Made by a program: the position numbers and the translations under genes
Shown here: piece after piece, positions 38,245 to 46,898 of the stretch
How the letters are laid out: the number at the start of each line of letters is the position of its first letter
Numbering within the stretch: the first letter of the stretch is position 1
The notes under the pieces: generated by a model
The model's input: only the letters and a program-made list of their open reading frames with translations
What the model was told of the DNA's origin: nothing
Databases searched by the model: none
NCBI GenBank assembly: GCA_016721465.1
Contig: JADKIA010000004.1
Span: 806,001 to 870,000 of the forward strand
DNA from: Ideonella sp.
Lineage (GTDB): Bacteria > Pseudomonadota > Gammaproteobacteria > Burkholderiales > Burkholderiaceae_C
Length of the DNA stretch: 64,000 bases
Direction of reading: 5' to 3'

Positions 38245-38267
38245 CTTATATACCAGGGAGAAATAAG
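38245..38267. promoter_or_regulatory. CTTAT/ATAAG inverted repeat in the AT-rich gap before the sulfur genes
   Basis: CTTAT and ATAAG, separated by 13 bases, lie in an unusually AT-rich 130-base gap between the patatin gene and tauE. Such ATAAG half-sites resemble those seen in CysB-regulated promoters. The assignment is tentative. Confidence 0.3.
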
Positions 38268-38355
38268 CAGACAACGATTTCGTAGTTCTCAAATATATGG
38301 GTTCTTTCTACAGTCGCGACCTGCGCGGGCCAAGGGGCTCGCCTGTCGGACATCC

Positions 38356-39123
38356 ATGGACCTCATTGCGATCATCAGCGGTTTTGGCATCGGCGCCATC
38401 GTCGGCATGACCGGCGTGGGTGGCGGATCGCTGATGACGCCCTTGCTGATCGGCGCATTCAAGCTCAACCCGGCGGTGGCCATCGGCACCGACCTGTGGT
38501 TTGCCGCCGCCACCAAGTCCGGCGGCGCCTGGGCGCACCACCGGCACGGCCATGTGGACTACCGCATCACCGGCCTGCTGCTGGCCGGCAGCATCCCGGC
38601 CTCGATCGCCACCATCGCCTTGATGCACTTCACCGGCGTCACCAAGGGCTGGGCCAGTGCGCTGACCGTCTCGCTCGGCATTGCCCTGTTGCTCACCGCC
38701 GTCACGGTGGCCTACCGGGCGGCCTGGCAGCGCGTGGCACTGCGCCTGGAGCGCTGGCTGCCTGCCTCGCACCAACGTCATCTGACGATCGCCGCAGGCG
38801 TGCTGCTGGGCGTGCTGGTCTCGCTCAGCTCCATTGGCGCTGGTGCGGTGGGCGCCACGCTGATCCTGCTGCTGTACCCGCGCCTGCCGGCCCAGCGCCT
38901 GGTGGGCACCGACATCGCCCACGCCGTGCCGCTCACGCTGGTGGCCGGTCTCGGCCACGCCACGCTGGGCCACATCGACTGGGCCTTGCTGGCCGCGCTG
39001 CTGCTGGGCTCGCTGCCCGGCATCTGGCTGGGCGCGCAACTCACCAAGGCCTTGCCCGAGCGGCTGGTGCGCACGCTGCTGTGCGTGTCGCTGGTCACCG
39101 CCGGCCTCAAGGTCATCCACTGA
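38356..39123 (+). CDS. TauE/SafE family sulfite/sulfonate exporter-like permease
   Basis: Membrane protein of 255 residues with about eight hydrophobic segments and the family motif GIGAIVGMTGVGGGSLMTPLLI at the N-terminus, repeated in the second half (SIGAGAVGATLILLL). TauE/SafE proteins move sulfite, sulfoacetate or similar anions. It directly precedes cysI (21 bases), so sulfur anion transport or sulfite detoxification is plausible. Confidence 0.87.
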   Translation: MDLIAIISGFGIGAIVGMTGVGGGSLMTPLLIGAFKLNPAVAIGTDLWFAAATKSGGAWAHHRHGHVDYRITGLLLAGSIPASIATIALMHFTGVTKGWASALTVSLGIALLLTAVTVAYRAAWQRVALRLERWLPASHQRHLTIAAGVLLGVLVSLSSIGAGAVGATLILLLYPRLPAQRLVGTDIAHAVPLTLVAGLGHATLGHIDWALLAALLLGSLPGIWLGAQLTKALPERLVRTLLCVSLVTAGLKVIH

Positions 39124-39144
39124 TTCACCGCTGAGACGTCTGCC

Positions 39145-40869
39145 ATGTACGCCTACACCGACTTCGACCGCCAATTCGTCCGCGCCCGCGCCGCGCAGTT
39201 CCGCGACCAACTCGTTCGCAACCTGAAGGGCAAGCTCGGCGACGACGAGTTCCGCCCGCTGCGCCTGCAGAACGGCTGGTATGTGCAACGCCACGCCCCC
39301 ATGCTGCGCGTGGCCGTGCCCTATGGCGAACTGAACAGCGCGCAGCTGCGCCAACTGGCCCGCATCGCCCGTGAGCACGACCAAGGCTATGGCCACTTCA
39401 CCACACGCCAGAACCTGCAATTCAACTGGATCCCCCTCACCCAGGCCGCCGACGTGATGGACAAGCTGGCAGCGGTGGACATGCACGGCATCCAGACCAG
39501 CGGCAACTGCATCCGCAACATCACCACCGACGCGCTGGCCGGCATCGCCGCCGACGAGCAGATCGATCCTCGCCCCTACTGCGAGGTGCTGCGGCAGTGG
39601 AGCACGCTGCACCCCGAGTTCGCCTTCCTGCCGCGCAAGTTCAAGATCGCAGTCACCGGCGCCAGCGAAGACCGCGCCGCCATCGCCTGGCACGACATTG
39701 GTTTGAAGCTGCTGCGAAACGTGGCCGGCGAGGTCGGCTTCCAGGTGCTGGTGGGCGGTGGCATGGGCCGCACGCCGGTGATTGGCAGCGTCATCAGCGA
39801 GTTCGTGCCCTGGCAGCAGATCCTGGTCTTCATCGAGGCCATCGTGCGGGTCTACAACCGCTTCGGCCGGCGCGACAACGCCTACAAGGCGCGCATCAAG
39901 ATCCTGGTGCGGGCCGAAGGCAAGAAGTTCTTCGACGCAGTCTCGGCCGAGTTCCGCCAGATCCTCGAAGACGACGTGGAGGGCGGGGCCCACCTGATCC
40001 CGCAGGCAGAGTACGACCGCGTGGCCGCCAGCTTCGTGCGCCCGGCGGGCATCAAACCGGTCACGCTCGCCATCGCCGCAGCGGGCGACGACACCGACCG
40101 ACCGCTGGCCTACAGCCGCTGGCTGGAACGCAACGTGCATGCGCACCAGGTGAGCGGCTACCGCGCGGTGACACTGTCGCTCAAGCGCGCCGGCCAGCCA
40201 CCAGGCGACACCACCGCCGACCAGATGGACCAGGCCGCCGCACTGTCCGACGGCTTCAGCCTCGGTGAGCTGCGCGTCACGCACGACCAGAACCTGCTGC
40301 TGCCCTGGGTGCGCGAGACCGATCTGCCGGCGCTGTGGAAGGCCGCTCGGGCGGCCGGCTTCGCCACCCCCAACATCGGCCTGCTCACCGACATGATCAA
40401 TTGTCCGGGTGGCGACTTCTGCGCGCTGGCCAACGCACGCTCCATCCCCGTGGCCGCCGCCATCACCGAGCGCTTCCATGACCTCGACGCGGTCTACGAC
40501 ATCGGCGACATCGACCTGCACATCAGCGGCTGCATCAACAGCTGCGGCCACCACCACAGCGGTCACATCGGCATCCTGGGCGTGGACAAGGACGGCAGCG
40601 AGTGGTACCAGGTGACGCTGGCCGGCTCGGACGGCTCAACGCTGAGCGGGCCAGCAGTCGCCGGCAAGGTGATCGGCCCCTCGTTCGCCGCCGATGAGGT
40701 GCCCGATGTGATCGAGGCGCTGATCGATACCTATCGCGCCAAGCGCACGTCCGGCGAGCGATTCATCGACACCGTGCGCCGCATTGGCCTGACGCCTTTC
40801 AAGGCTGCGGCCGACGCGCAGCGCACCGCGACAGCCGCCGCGTCCGCCCACCACGCCATTGCCGCCTGA
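39145..40869 (+). CDS. cysI: Nitrite/sulfite reductase hemoprotein (CysI type)
   Basis: Reduces sulfite to sulfide in cysteine synthesis; needs siroheme and a 4Fe-4S cluster. 574 residues. The siroheme/Fe-S ligands are in NCPGGDFCALA and GCINSCGHHHSGHIG (two Cys pairs). The N-terminal duplicated half has GHFTTRQNLQFNWIP and NCIRNITTDALAG. It lies in a sulfate-assimilation operon with DUF934, cysH, cysD, cysN and cobA. The electron donor may be ferredoxin, given the ferredoxin and reductase genes downstream. Confidence 0.94.
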   Translation: MYAYTDFDRQFVRARAAQFRDQLVRNLKGKLGDDEFRPLRLQNGWYVQRHAPMLRVAVPYGELNSAQLRQLARIAREHDQGYGHFTTRQNLQFNWIPLTQAADVMDKLAAVDMHGIQTSGNCIRNITTDALAGIAADEQIDPRPYCEVLRQWSTLHPEFAFLPRKFKIAVTGASEDRAAIAWHDIGLKLLRNVAGEVGFQVLVGGGMGRTPVIGSVISEFVPWQQILVFIEAIVRVYNRFGRRDNAYKARIKILVRAEGKKFFDAVSAEFRQILEDDVEGGAHLIPQAEYDRVAASFVRPAGIKPVTLAIAAAGDDTDRPLAYSRWLERNVHAHQVSGYRAVTLSLKRAGQPPGDTTADQMDQAAALSDGFSLGELRVTHDQNLLLPWVRETDLPALWKAARAAGFATPNIGLLTDMINCPGGDFCALANARSIPVAAAITERFHDLDAVYDIGDIDLHISGCINSCGHHHSGHIGILGVDKDGSEWYQVTLAGSDGSTLSGPAVAGKVIGPSFAADEVPDVIEALIDTYRAKRTSGERFIDTVRRIGLTPFKAAADAQRTATAAASAHHAIAA

Positions 40870-40886
40870 CCGCCCTGGAGACCCAC

Positions 40887-41411
40887 ATGCAATTCATCCG
40901 CACCCAGCACGACCTGTGGCACACCCGCACCGACGAGGACGGCCCGGTGGCTCATCCGTTGCCTTATGGACACGCCTTGCTCACCTTGGAGCAATGGCAT
41001 GCCGTGCGCGACACCTGGCCGGCGCACTTCGCCACCGGCGTAATCCTGCCCAACACTGCCGACGTGGCCGACCTGGCCGCGGATCTGCCGCGTTTGAGAT
41101 TGGTGGCGCTGGAGTTCCCGAAGTGGGTGGACGGCCGTGCCTATACGCAAGCCCGCGTGCTGCGCGCGCGCCACCGCTTCTTGGGCGAGATCCGGGCCGT
41201 TGGCGAGGTGCTGGTGGACATGGTGCCTCTGCTCGCCCGCTGCGGCTTCGACGCCGCCAAGCTGCGCACCGACCAGAACCTCGATTCGGCACGTCACTCG
41301 TTGAGCCACTTCGAGGGCCTGGGGCAGTTCACCGGCATGGCGCACTACCAGGGTGATGTGCTGCAACCCAAGCCGCATTTCGTTCGCACCCTCGAGTCGA
41401 AGGCGGCTTGA
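40887..41411 (+). CDS. DUF934 domain protein of the sulfite reductase operon
   Basis: A 174-residue protein typical of DUF934, found next to cysI in many proteobacteria and presumed to help sulfite reduction. Recognisable segments are GVILPNTADVADLA, FPKWVDGRAYTQARVLRARH (the region is highly conserved) and GEVLVDMVPLLARCGFDA. No catalytic motif is known. It overlaps the region where the cysH start codon lies, so the two are translationally coupled. Confidence 0.88.
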   Translation: MQFIRTQHDLWHTRTDEDGPVAHPLPYGHALLTLEQWHAVRDTWPAHFATGVILPNTADVADLAADLPRLRLVALEFPKWVDGRAYTQARVLRARHRFLGEIRAVGEVLVDMVPLLARCGFDAAKLRTDQNLDSARHSLSHFEGLGQFTGMAHYQGDVLQPKPHFVRTLESKAA

Positions 41412-41413
41412 CC

Positions 41414-42151
41414 GTGTCCGCGATTTCGCTCTACGCCCGTCCCACGCCGAACCACGATGAACGCGTGGCCCATGCGCTGGCGGTGCTGCAGTCCGCCGCC
41501 GTGGACCATGCGGGCGCCATCGTGCAGGCCACCAGCCTCGGCGCCGAGGACATGGTGCTCACCGACCTGATCGCGCGGCACCATCTGCCCATTGCCATCG
41601 GCACGCTGGACACGGGCGCCTTGCACCCACAGACTTCAGCGCTGGTCGGGCGCATCGTGGTGCGCTACGGCCTGCAGGTCGAGACGTATCGCCCGGCCGC
41701 CGATGCGGTCGTCCAATTCGTCGACACCCATGGCCAGGACGCCATGTTCCGCAGCATCGAGCTGCGCAAGGCCTGCTGCCAGATGCGCAAGCTCGAGCCG
41801 CTGTCGCGCATGCTTCAGCAACGCACGGCCTGGGTCACCGGCCTGCGCCGCGAGCAGAGCAACACCCGTGGCGGCGTGCCCTACACGGAACACGACGACG
41901 CCGGCCGCACCAAGCTCAACCCGCTGGCCGACTGGAGCTGGAACGACGTGTGGCACTACATCGCCACCCACGACGTGCCCTACAACCCGCTTCACGACCA
42001 GTTCATGCCCAGCATCGGCTGTGCGCCCTGCACACGCGCCATCGCCGTGGGCGAGGACTTCCGCGCTGGCCGTTGGTGGTGGGAGCAAGGTCTTGCCAAG
42101 GAGTGCGGGCTGCATGTCAGCACAACATCGACCCAGGAAATGACGGCATGA
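41414..42151 (+). CDS. cysH: Adenylyl-sulfate (APS) reductase, thioredoxin-dependent, Fe-S type
   Basis: Reduces APS (or PAPS) to sulfite. About 245 residues from the GTG at 41414 (a TTG at 41408 is possible). The two Cys pairs that bind a 4Fe-4S cluster are present (KACCQMRKLEPL and IGCAPCTRA), which marks the APS-using type; the catalytic C-terminal Cys is in KECGLHV. It ends in a 4-base ATGA overlap with cysD. Confidence 0.92.
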   Translation: MSAISLYARPTPNHDERVAHALAVLQSAAVDHAGAIVQATSLGAEDMVLTDLIARHHLPIAIGTLDTGALHPQTSALVGRIVVRYGLQVETYRPAADAVVQFVDTHGQDAMFRSIELRKACCQMRKLEPLSRMLQQRTAWVTGLRREQSNTRGGVPYTEHDDAGRTKLNPLADWSWNDVWHYIATHDVPYNPLHDQFMPSIGCAPCTRAIAVGEDFRAGRWWWEQGLAKECGLHVSTTSTQEMTA

Positions 42152-43107
42152 ACGCACGCGTCAACCTCGACCAACTGCTGCCCGACCTGGACCATCGCCA
42201 CCTCGACTGGCTGGAGGAAGAGGCCATCTTCATCCTGCGCGAAGTGGCTGCCTCGTTCGAACGCCCGGCGCTGCTGTTCTCTGGCGGCAAGGACTCCTGC
42301 GTGGTGCTGCGCCTGGCCGAGAAGGCCTTCAAGTCCCGAAGCCAGGGCGGTGGATTCAAAGGCAAGCTCCCATTCCCGCTGCTGCACGTGGACACCGGCC
42401 ACAACTTCCCCGAGGTGATCGAGTTCCGCGATCGCCGCGTGGCCGAGATGGGCGAACGCCTGGTGGTGAGCCACCTCGAAGACAGCATGCAGCGCGGCAC
42501 GGTGCGCCTGGCGCATCCGCTCGAATCACGCAACGGCCACCAGACCGTGACCCTGCTCGAGGCCATCGAAGAACACCGCTTCGATGCCTTGATCGGCGGT
42601 GCGCGCCGCGACGAGGAAAAGGCCCGGGCGAAGGAGCGCATCTTCAGCCACCGCGACAGCTTTGGCCAATGGCAGCCCAAGGAGCAGCGGCCCGAGCTGT
42701 GGACGCTGTTCAATACCCGCCACCGCCCCGGTGAGCACTTCCGTGCCTTCCCGATCAGCAACTGGACCGAGCTGGACGTGTGGCTGTACCTGGCGCGCGA
42801 GGCCATCCCGCTGCCGAACCTCTACTACGCGCACGAGCGCCAGGTGATCCGCCGCAAGGGCCTGCTGGTGCCGCTGACCGAGGTGACACCGCTGCAGGCG
42901 GGCGAGACGGTGGAGACCGCCACGGTGCGCTTCCGCACCGTGGGCGACATGACCTGCACATGCCCGGTGGAAAGCTCGGCCGCCAACGCGGCCGAGATCG
43001 TGGCCGAGACGCTCACCGTCACGGTCAGCGAGCGCGGCGCCACCCGCATGGACGACAGAACCTCGGACGCCTCGATGGAGCGCCGCAAGAAGGAAGGGTA
43101 TTTCTGA
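42148..43107 (+). CDS. cysD: Sulfate adenylyltransferase subunit 2
   Basis: Catalytic subunit of ATP sulfurylase, which makes APS from ATP and sulfate. 319 residues, PP-loop motif LLFSGGKDSCVVLRLA at about 48-63, followed by HVDTGHNFPEVIEFRD and the C-terminal SERGATRMDDRTSDASMERRKKEGYF typical of CysD. It is coupled by overlap to cysH before and cysN after. Confidence 0.97.
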   Translation: MNARVNLDQLLPDLDHRHLDWLEEEAIFILREVAASFERPALLFSGGKDSCVVLRLAEKAFKSRSQGGGFKGKLPFPLLHVDTGHNFPEVIEFRDRRVAEMGERLVVSHLEDSMQRGTVRLAHPLESRNGHQTVTLLEAIEEHRFDALIGGARRDEEKARAKERIFSHRDSFGQWQPKEQRPELWTLFNTRHRPGEHFRAFPISNWTELDVWLYLAREAIPLPNLYYAHERQVIRRKGLLVPLTEVTPLQAGETVETATVRFRTVGDMTCTCPVESSAANAAEIVAETLTVTVSERGATRMDDRTSDASMERRKKEGYF

Positions 43108-44438
43108 TGAGCGCCGTGTTGAAATCCGTTGGGCTGACGGCGGCACCGGCGCCAGTCGAACCGAGCGTCCTCGACCATCGCGCCCTGCGCTTTCTCACGG
43201 CGGGCAGTGTGGACGACGGCAAGAGCACGCTGATCGGCCGACTGCTGTACGACAGCCGCGCCATCCTGGCCGACCAGTTGGACACGCTGGAAAAGCGCGC
43301 CGCCGGCGAGGCCATCGATCTCTCGCTGCTCACCGACGGCCTGGAGGCAGAACGCGAGCAGGGCATCACCATCGACGTGGCCTACCGCTATTTCGCGACG
43401 CCGCGGCGCAAGTTCATCATTGCCGATGCGCCGGGCCACGAGCAGTACACCCGCAACATGGTCACCGCTGCCGCGGGCAGCGACGCCGCCGTGGTGTTGG
43501 TGGACATCACCAAGATCGAGTGGCGCGTGCGCCCGGCGCAACTCCTGCCCCAGACCCGTCGCCATGCCCTTCTGGCGCATCTCTTGCGCGTGCCCAGCAT
43601 CGTGTTCGCGGTGAACAAGCTCGACGCGGTGGATCAGCCCCAGGCCGCCTACGAGGCCACCCGCGAGGCCTTGCTGGCCTTCGTACGCGAGGCGGGCATT
43701 GCGGGCGTGGCCGGCATCGTTCCGGTGAGCGCGCTGCGCGGCGATAACGTGGCCACGCCCTTGAAGACCGACTGGTACCAGGGCCCATCGCTGCTGCAGT
43801 TGCTGGAGCGCCTGCCCACCACGCAAGAGCGCACCGCCGGTGAACTTCGCTTGCCCGTGCAGTACGTGGCCCGCGACGCCGGCGAGCAGGGCGATGGCAC
43901 CGGCCACCAACCGCGAACTTTCTGGGGCCGCATCGCCCACGGCAGCATCCGCGCTGGCGATGCGATCCAGGTGTTCCCCAGCGGCGAGTTGTCCACCGTG
44001 GCGCAGGTGCACCGCGCCGGCAGCACCGTGGCCAGCGCACAGGCGGGGGAATCGGCCGGCATCGTGCTTGACCGCCAACTCGACATCTCGCGCGGCGACT
44101 GGATCGCCAGCCCCGGCAGCCTGAAGACCAGGCAGCGTTTCGAGGCCACGCTGGCCTGGCTGGACACCGAGCCGGCCCAGATCGGACGCAAGTACTGGGT
44201 TCGGCACGGCAACCGCTGGAGCCAGGCACGCATCAGCGCCATCGAGCACCGCCTGGACATCCACACGCTGCAAGAAGCCGTCGCCACCGAGTTGGCCGTG
44301 AACGAGATCGGCCACGTGGTCATCGAGGTACAGCAGGCCCTGCCGCTGGAAGCCTATGCCGACAACCGCATCGGCGGCGCGCTGATCGTGGTCGACCCCA
44401 GCAGCAACCGCACCAGCGGCGCGCTGCTGGTGCGCTGA
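43107..44438 (+). CDS. cysN: Sulfate adenylyltransferase subunit 1 (GTPase)
   Basis: GTPase partner of CysD, 443 residues, EF-Tu-like. G1 motif GSVDDGKSTLIGRLL, switch II DAPGHEQYTRNM (G3) and G4 motif NKLDAVDQP are intact. It ends after the beta-barrel domains without a fused APS kinase (CysC), in line with an APS-reductase pathway that needs no PAPS. ATG overlaps the cysD stop. Confidence 0.96.
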   Translation: MSAVLKSVGLTAAPAPVEPSVLDHRALRFLTAGSVDDGKSTLIGRLLYDSRAILADQLDTLEKRAAGEAIDLSLLTDGLEAEREQGITIDVAYRYFATPRRKFIIADAPGHEQYTRNMVTAAAGSDAAVVLVDITKIEWRVRPAQLLPQTRRHALLAHLLRVPSIVFAVNKLDAVDQPQAAYEATREALLAFVREAGIAGVAGIVPVSALRGDNVATPLKTDWYQGPSLLQLLERLPTTQERTAGELRLPVQYVARDAGEQGDGTGHQPRTFWGRIAHGSIRAGDAIQVFPSGELSTVAQVHRAGSTVASAQAGESAGIVLDRQLDISRGDWIASPGSLKTRQRFEATLAWLDTEPAQIGRKYWVRHGNRWSQARISAIEHRLDIHTLQEAVATELAVNEIGHVVIEVQQALPLEAYADNRIGGALIVVDPSSNRTSGALLVR

Positions 44439-44468
44439 GGCACCGCCACCTGCGGTAACCTGCGGTGC

Positions 44469-45191
44469 ATGCCCCATGTCGTCTTCATCGGCGCCGGCCC
44501 CGGCTCGGCCGACCTCATCACCGTGCGCGGTGCCCGCCTGCTGAGCCAGGCGCAGGTGGTGTTGTTCGACGCCCTCACCGACCCTGCGCTGCGCGAGCAC
44601 GCGCCGCAGGCCCGGTGGGTGGATGTGGGCAAGCGGGGTTTCGGCCATGCCACCGGCCAAGCGGCAATCAATGAAATGCTGGTGCACGAAGCCTTGACCC
44701 ATGAGCGCGTCGTGCGCCTCAAAGGTGGCGACCCCAGTGTGCTCGGTCGCCTGGAGGAAGAGCTGCAGGCACTGGCCACGCACGGCATCGACTGCGAGGT
44801 GGTGCCGGGTGTCACGGCGGCACTGGCCGCTGCCGCGCACACCCGTCGGCCGCTCACGCGCCGTGGCCATGGCCGCAGCGTGAGCCTCACCACGGCAATG
44901 ACGCAACTGGGTGTGTTGCAGGCCACACGCACGGCCGACACCGAGGTGTTCTACATGGCCGGGCGCCAGCTCGGCGCGCTGGCCGACAAGCTGATGCAGG
45001 CCGGCTGGCCGGCCGATGCGCCGGCCCTGGTGGTGTCGCGCGCGGGCTGGCCCGATGCGCTGGTGAGCGAGCACCGCGTGGCCGACCTGGCCGACGCCGA
45101 GCCTCTGCACGCCGGCCGCCCGGCCGTGGTCACCGTCGGCGCAGGGGCGGGCCCGTCTGTGGCGACATCGCCGCAAGACCCTGCTGCGTGA
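44469..45191 (+). CDS. cobA: Uroporphyrinogen-III C-methyltransferase
   Basis: SAM-dependent enzyme of 240 residues forming precorrin-2, the route to siroheme for the sulfite reductase in the same cluster. The family start VFIGAGPGSADLITVRGARLL, the SUMT motif RLKGGDPSVLGR, and PGVTAALAAAAH are present, while an NAD-dependent dehydrogenase/ferrochelatase (CysG N-terminal) domain is absent. Its length is that of the methylase alone. It may be co-transcribed with cysN (30-base gap). Confidence 0.93.
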   Translation: MPHVVFIGAGPGSADLITVRGARLLSQAQVVLFDALTDPALREHAPQARWVDVGKRGFGHATGQAAINEMLVHEALTHERVVRLKGGDPSVLGRLEEELQALATHGIDCEVVPGVTAALAAAAHTRRPLTRRGHGRSVSLTTAMTQLGVLQATRTADTEVFYMAGRQLGALADKLMQAGWPADAPALVVSRAGWPDALVSEHRVADLADAEPLHAGRPAVVTVGAGAGPSVATSPQDPAA

Positions 45192-45267
45192 CCCACTTCA
45201 ATCTTCGGGCCAGGCCCCACCCTCTAAAATGCGGGGTTTGCACCGCTCAACCCTGCCCTGACCGCCC

Positions 45268-45591
45268 ATGACACACGTCGTCCTCGAATCCTGCATCCGC
45301 TGCAAGTACACCGACTGTGTCGACGTGTGCCCGGTGGATTGCTTCCGCGAAGGCCCCAACTTCCTCACCATCGACCCCGATGAGTGCATCGACTGTGCGG
45401 TGTGCATCCCCGAGTGCCCGGTGAACGCCATCCTGCCCGAGGAAGACGTGCCCGGCGACCAGGTCGCCTTCATCAAGCTCAATGCCGACCTGGCCAAGGG
45501 CTGGCCCAGCATCACCAAGCGCAAGGCCCCGCTGCCCGATGCCGATGACTGGAAAGACCGCAAGGGCAAGCTGTCCGAGCTGATCCGCTGA
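45268..45591 (+). CDS. fdxA: 7Fe ferredoxin (FdxA type)
   Basis: A 107-residue ferredoxin with 3Fe-4S and 4Fe-4S clusters: CIRCKYTDCVDVCPVDC at 9-25 and CIDCAVCIPECPVNAI at about 40-55, followed by the FdxA-type tail. Upstream TAAAAT at 45225-45230 could be a -10 box, so it may have its own promoter. It sits before a ferredoxin reductase, forming a probable electron-transfer pair. Confidence 0.96.
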   Translation: MTHVVLESCIRCKYTDCVDVCPVDCFREGPNFLTIDPDECIDCAVCIPECPVNAILPEEDVPGDQVAFIKLNADLAKGWPSITKRKAPLPDADDWKDRKGKLSELIR

Positions 45592-45608
45592 AGCGGCTGC
45601 AGACCACC

Positions 45609-46640
45609 ATGATCGAGACCGACGCCGTCATCATCGGCGCCGGCCCCGTGGGCCTGTACCAGGCCTTCCAGCTCGGCCTGCTGGAGATCGGCGCGCACAT
45701 CGTGGATGCCCTGCCTGCACCCGGTGGGCAATGCATCGAGCTGTACCCGGACAAGCCGATCTACGACATCCCCGGCATCGTGCAATGCAGTGGCCGGGAA
45801 CTCGCCGAGCGCTTGCAGGCGCAGGTCCGCCCGTTCAACACAGCCATGCATTTCGGCCACCTGGTCGCAGAGCTGGCGACGCAGCCTGATGGCCGATTTG
45901 CGCTGACCACCAGCGCTGGCCTGGTCTTCAACGCGCGCAGCGTATTCATCGCCGCTGGCGTCGGTGCCTTTCAGCCGCGCGCCTTGAAGGTGATTGGCCT
46001 CGACGCCTTCGAAGGCACCCAGGTGCTGCACCAGGCCCCCGCCGCAGGCACGCTCAGCGGCCAGCAGGTGCTGGTGTTCGGCGACGACGACGTGGCGCTC
46101 AGCGAGGCCGTGGCGCTGGCCACGTCGCCACGGCCACAACGGCCCGCCAGTGTCACGCTCGTGCACCGCCGCGATGCCTTCAGCGCCGCACCGGACGTGG
46201 TGGCCCGCCTGCGCGCTGCCTGCGACGCACAGCAGATGCGGTTTGTCGCCGCGCAAGCGGTTGGCGTTGAAACGAATGCTGGACGCCTCACATCGATGTT
46301 GTTGATCGGTGTGGACGGCGCGACGTTCGTGCAACCGGCCGACATGGTGCTGGCCCTGCTGGGCTTGAGCCCCAAGTTGGGCCCCATCGCCCATTGGGGC
46401 CTGGCGATGGCCAAACGCCAATTGCAGGTGGACACCGAGCAGTTCCAGACCAACGTGCCTGGCATCCACGCCGTGGGCGACATCAACACCTACCCAGGCA
46501 AGCGCAAGCTCATCACCTGCGGCTTCCACGAAGCCACGCTCGCGGCCTATGGCGCGGCGCAACGCTTGCGGCCGGGGGAGCCTGTGCTGCTGCAATACAC
46601 GACCACCAGCCCGCGCCTGCACAAGCTGCTGGGTGTCTGA
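45609..46640 (+). CDS. Ferredoxin-NADP reductase, thioredoxin-reductase-like fold
   Basis: A 343-residue FAD/NAD(P) enzyme. The FAD motif VIIGAGPVGLYQAFQLGLL lies at the N-terminus; GGQCIELYPDKPIYDIPG is typical of the TrxR-like FNR (YumC type). There is no CxxC disulfide, so it is not thioredoxin reductase. The C-terminal GDINTYPGKRKLITCGFHEATLAAYGA is diagnostic. It lies 17 bases after fdxA and probably reduces it with NADPH. Confidence 0.9.
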   Translation: MIETDAVIIGAGPVGLYQAFQLGLLEIGAHIVDALPAPGGQCIELYPDKPIYDIPGIVQCSGRELAERLQAQVRPFNTAMHFGHLVAELATQPDGRFALTTSAGLVFNARSVFIAAGVGAFQPRALKVIGLDAFEGTQVLHQAPAAGTLSGQQVLVFGDDDVALSEAVALATSPRPQRPASVTLVHRRDAFSAAPDVVARLRAACDAQQMRFVAAQAVGVETNAGRLTSMLLIGVDGATFVQPADMVLALLGLSPKLGPIAHWGLAMAKRQLQVDTEQFQTNVPGIHAVGDINTYPGKRKLITCGFHEATLAAYGAAQRLRPGEPVLLQYTTTSPRLHKLLGV

Positions 46641-46735
46641 TCGGGCCACAAAGGCCTTTTCGCCGGCCCGGTGTCGCGTGGCACCGACGCTGCACGTGTG
46701 AGAATCCAGTCTCCACGTTGGCCTTGGCCTGCGTG

Positions 46736-46825
46736 GCTTCGCTAGGGGTGTTGCGCGACGGTTTCCGAAGCGCGGCTGAGACAGTCCCTTTGAACCTGAT
46801 TGAGGTAATCCTCGCGCAGGGAAGC
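46736..46825 (+). promoter_or_regulatory. TPP riboswitch (THI element)
   Basis: The conserved TPP-aptamer blocks are present in order: closing stem GCTTC (46736-46740), GGGGTG, CTGAGA (46776-46781), CCCTTTGAACCTGAT (46786-46800), and the 3' end GCAGGGAAGC, whose GAAGC (46821-46825) pairs back to GCTTC. It lies 73 bases before a TonB-receptor gene and should turn it down when thiamine pyrophosphate is plentiful. Confidence 0.9.
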
Positions 46826-46898
46826 AGCCTGAATCGACCCACGGCTTGCCCATGGGTGCCTCCAGATTGCCCACCTGCCATCGCTACGAGAGCACACG

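Noticed and set aside
42825..45176. A 783-codon open frame on the minus strand across cysN and cobA
   Set aside because: Runs through two clearly recognised plus-strand genes and has composition typical of antisense frames in high-GC genomes.
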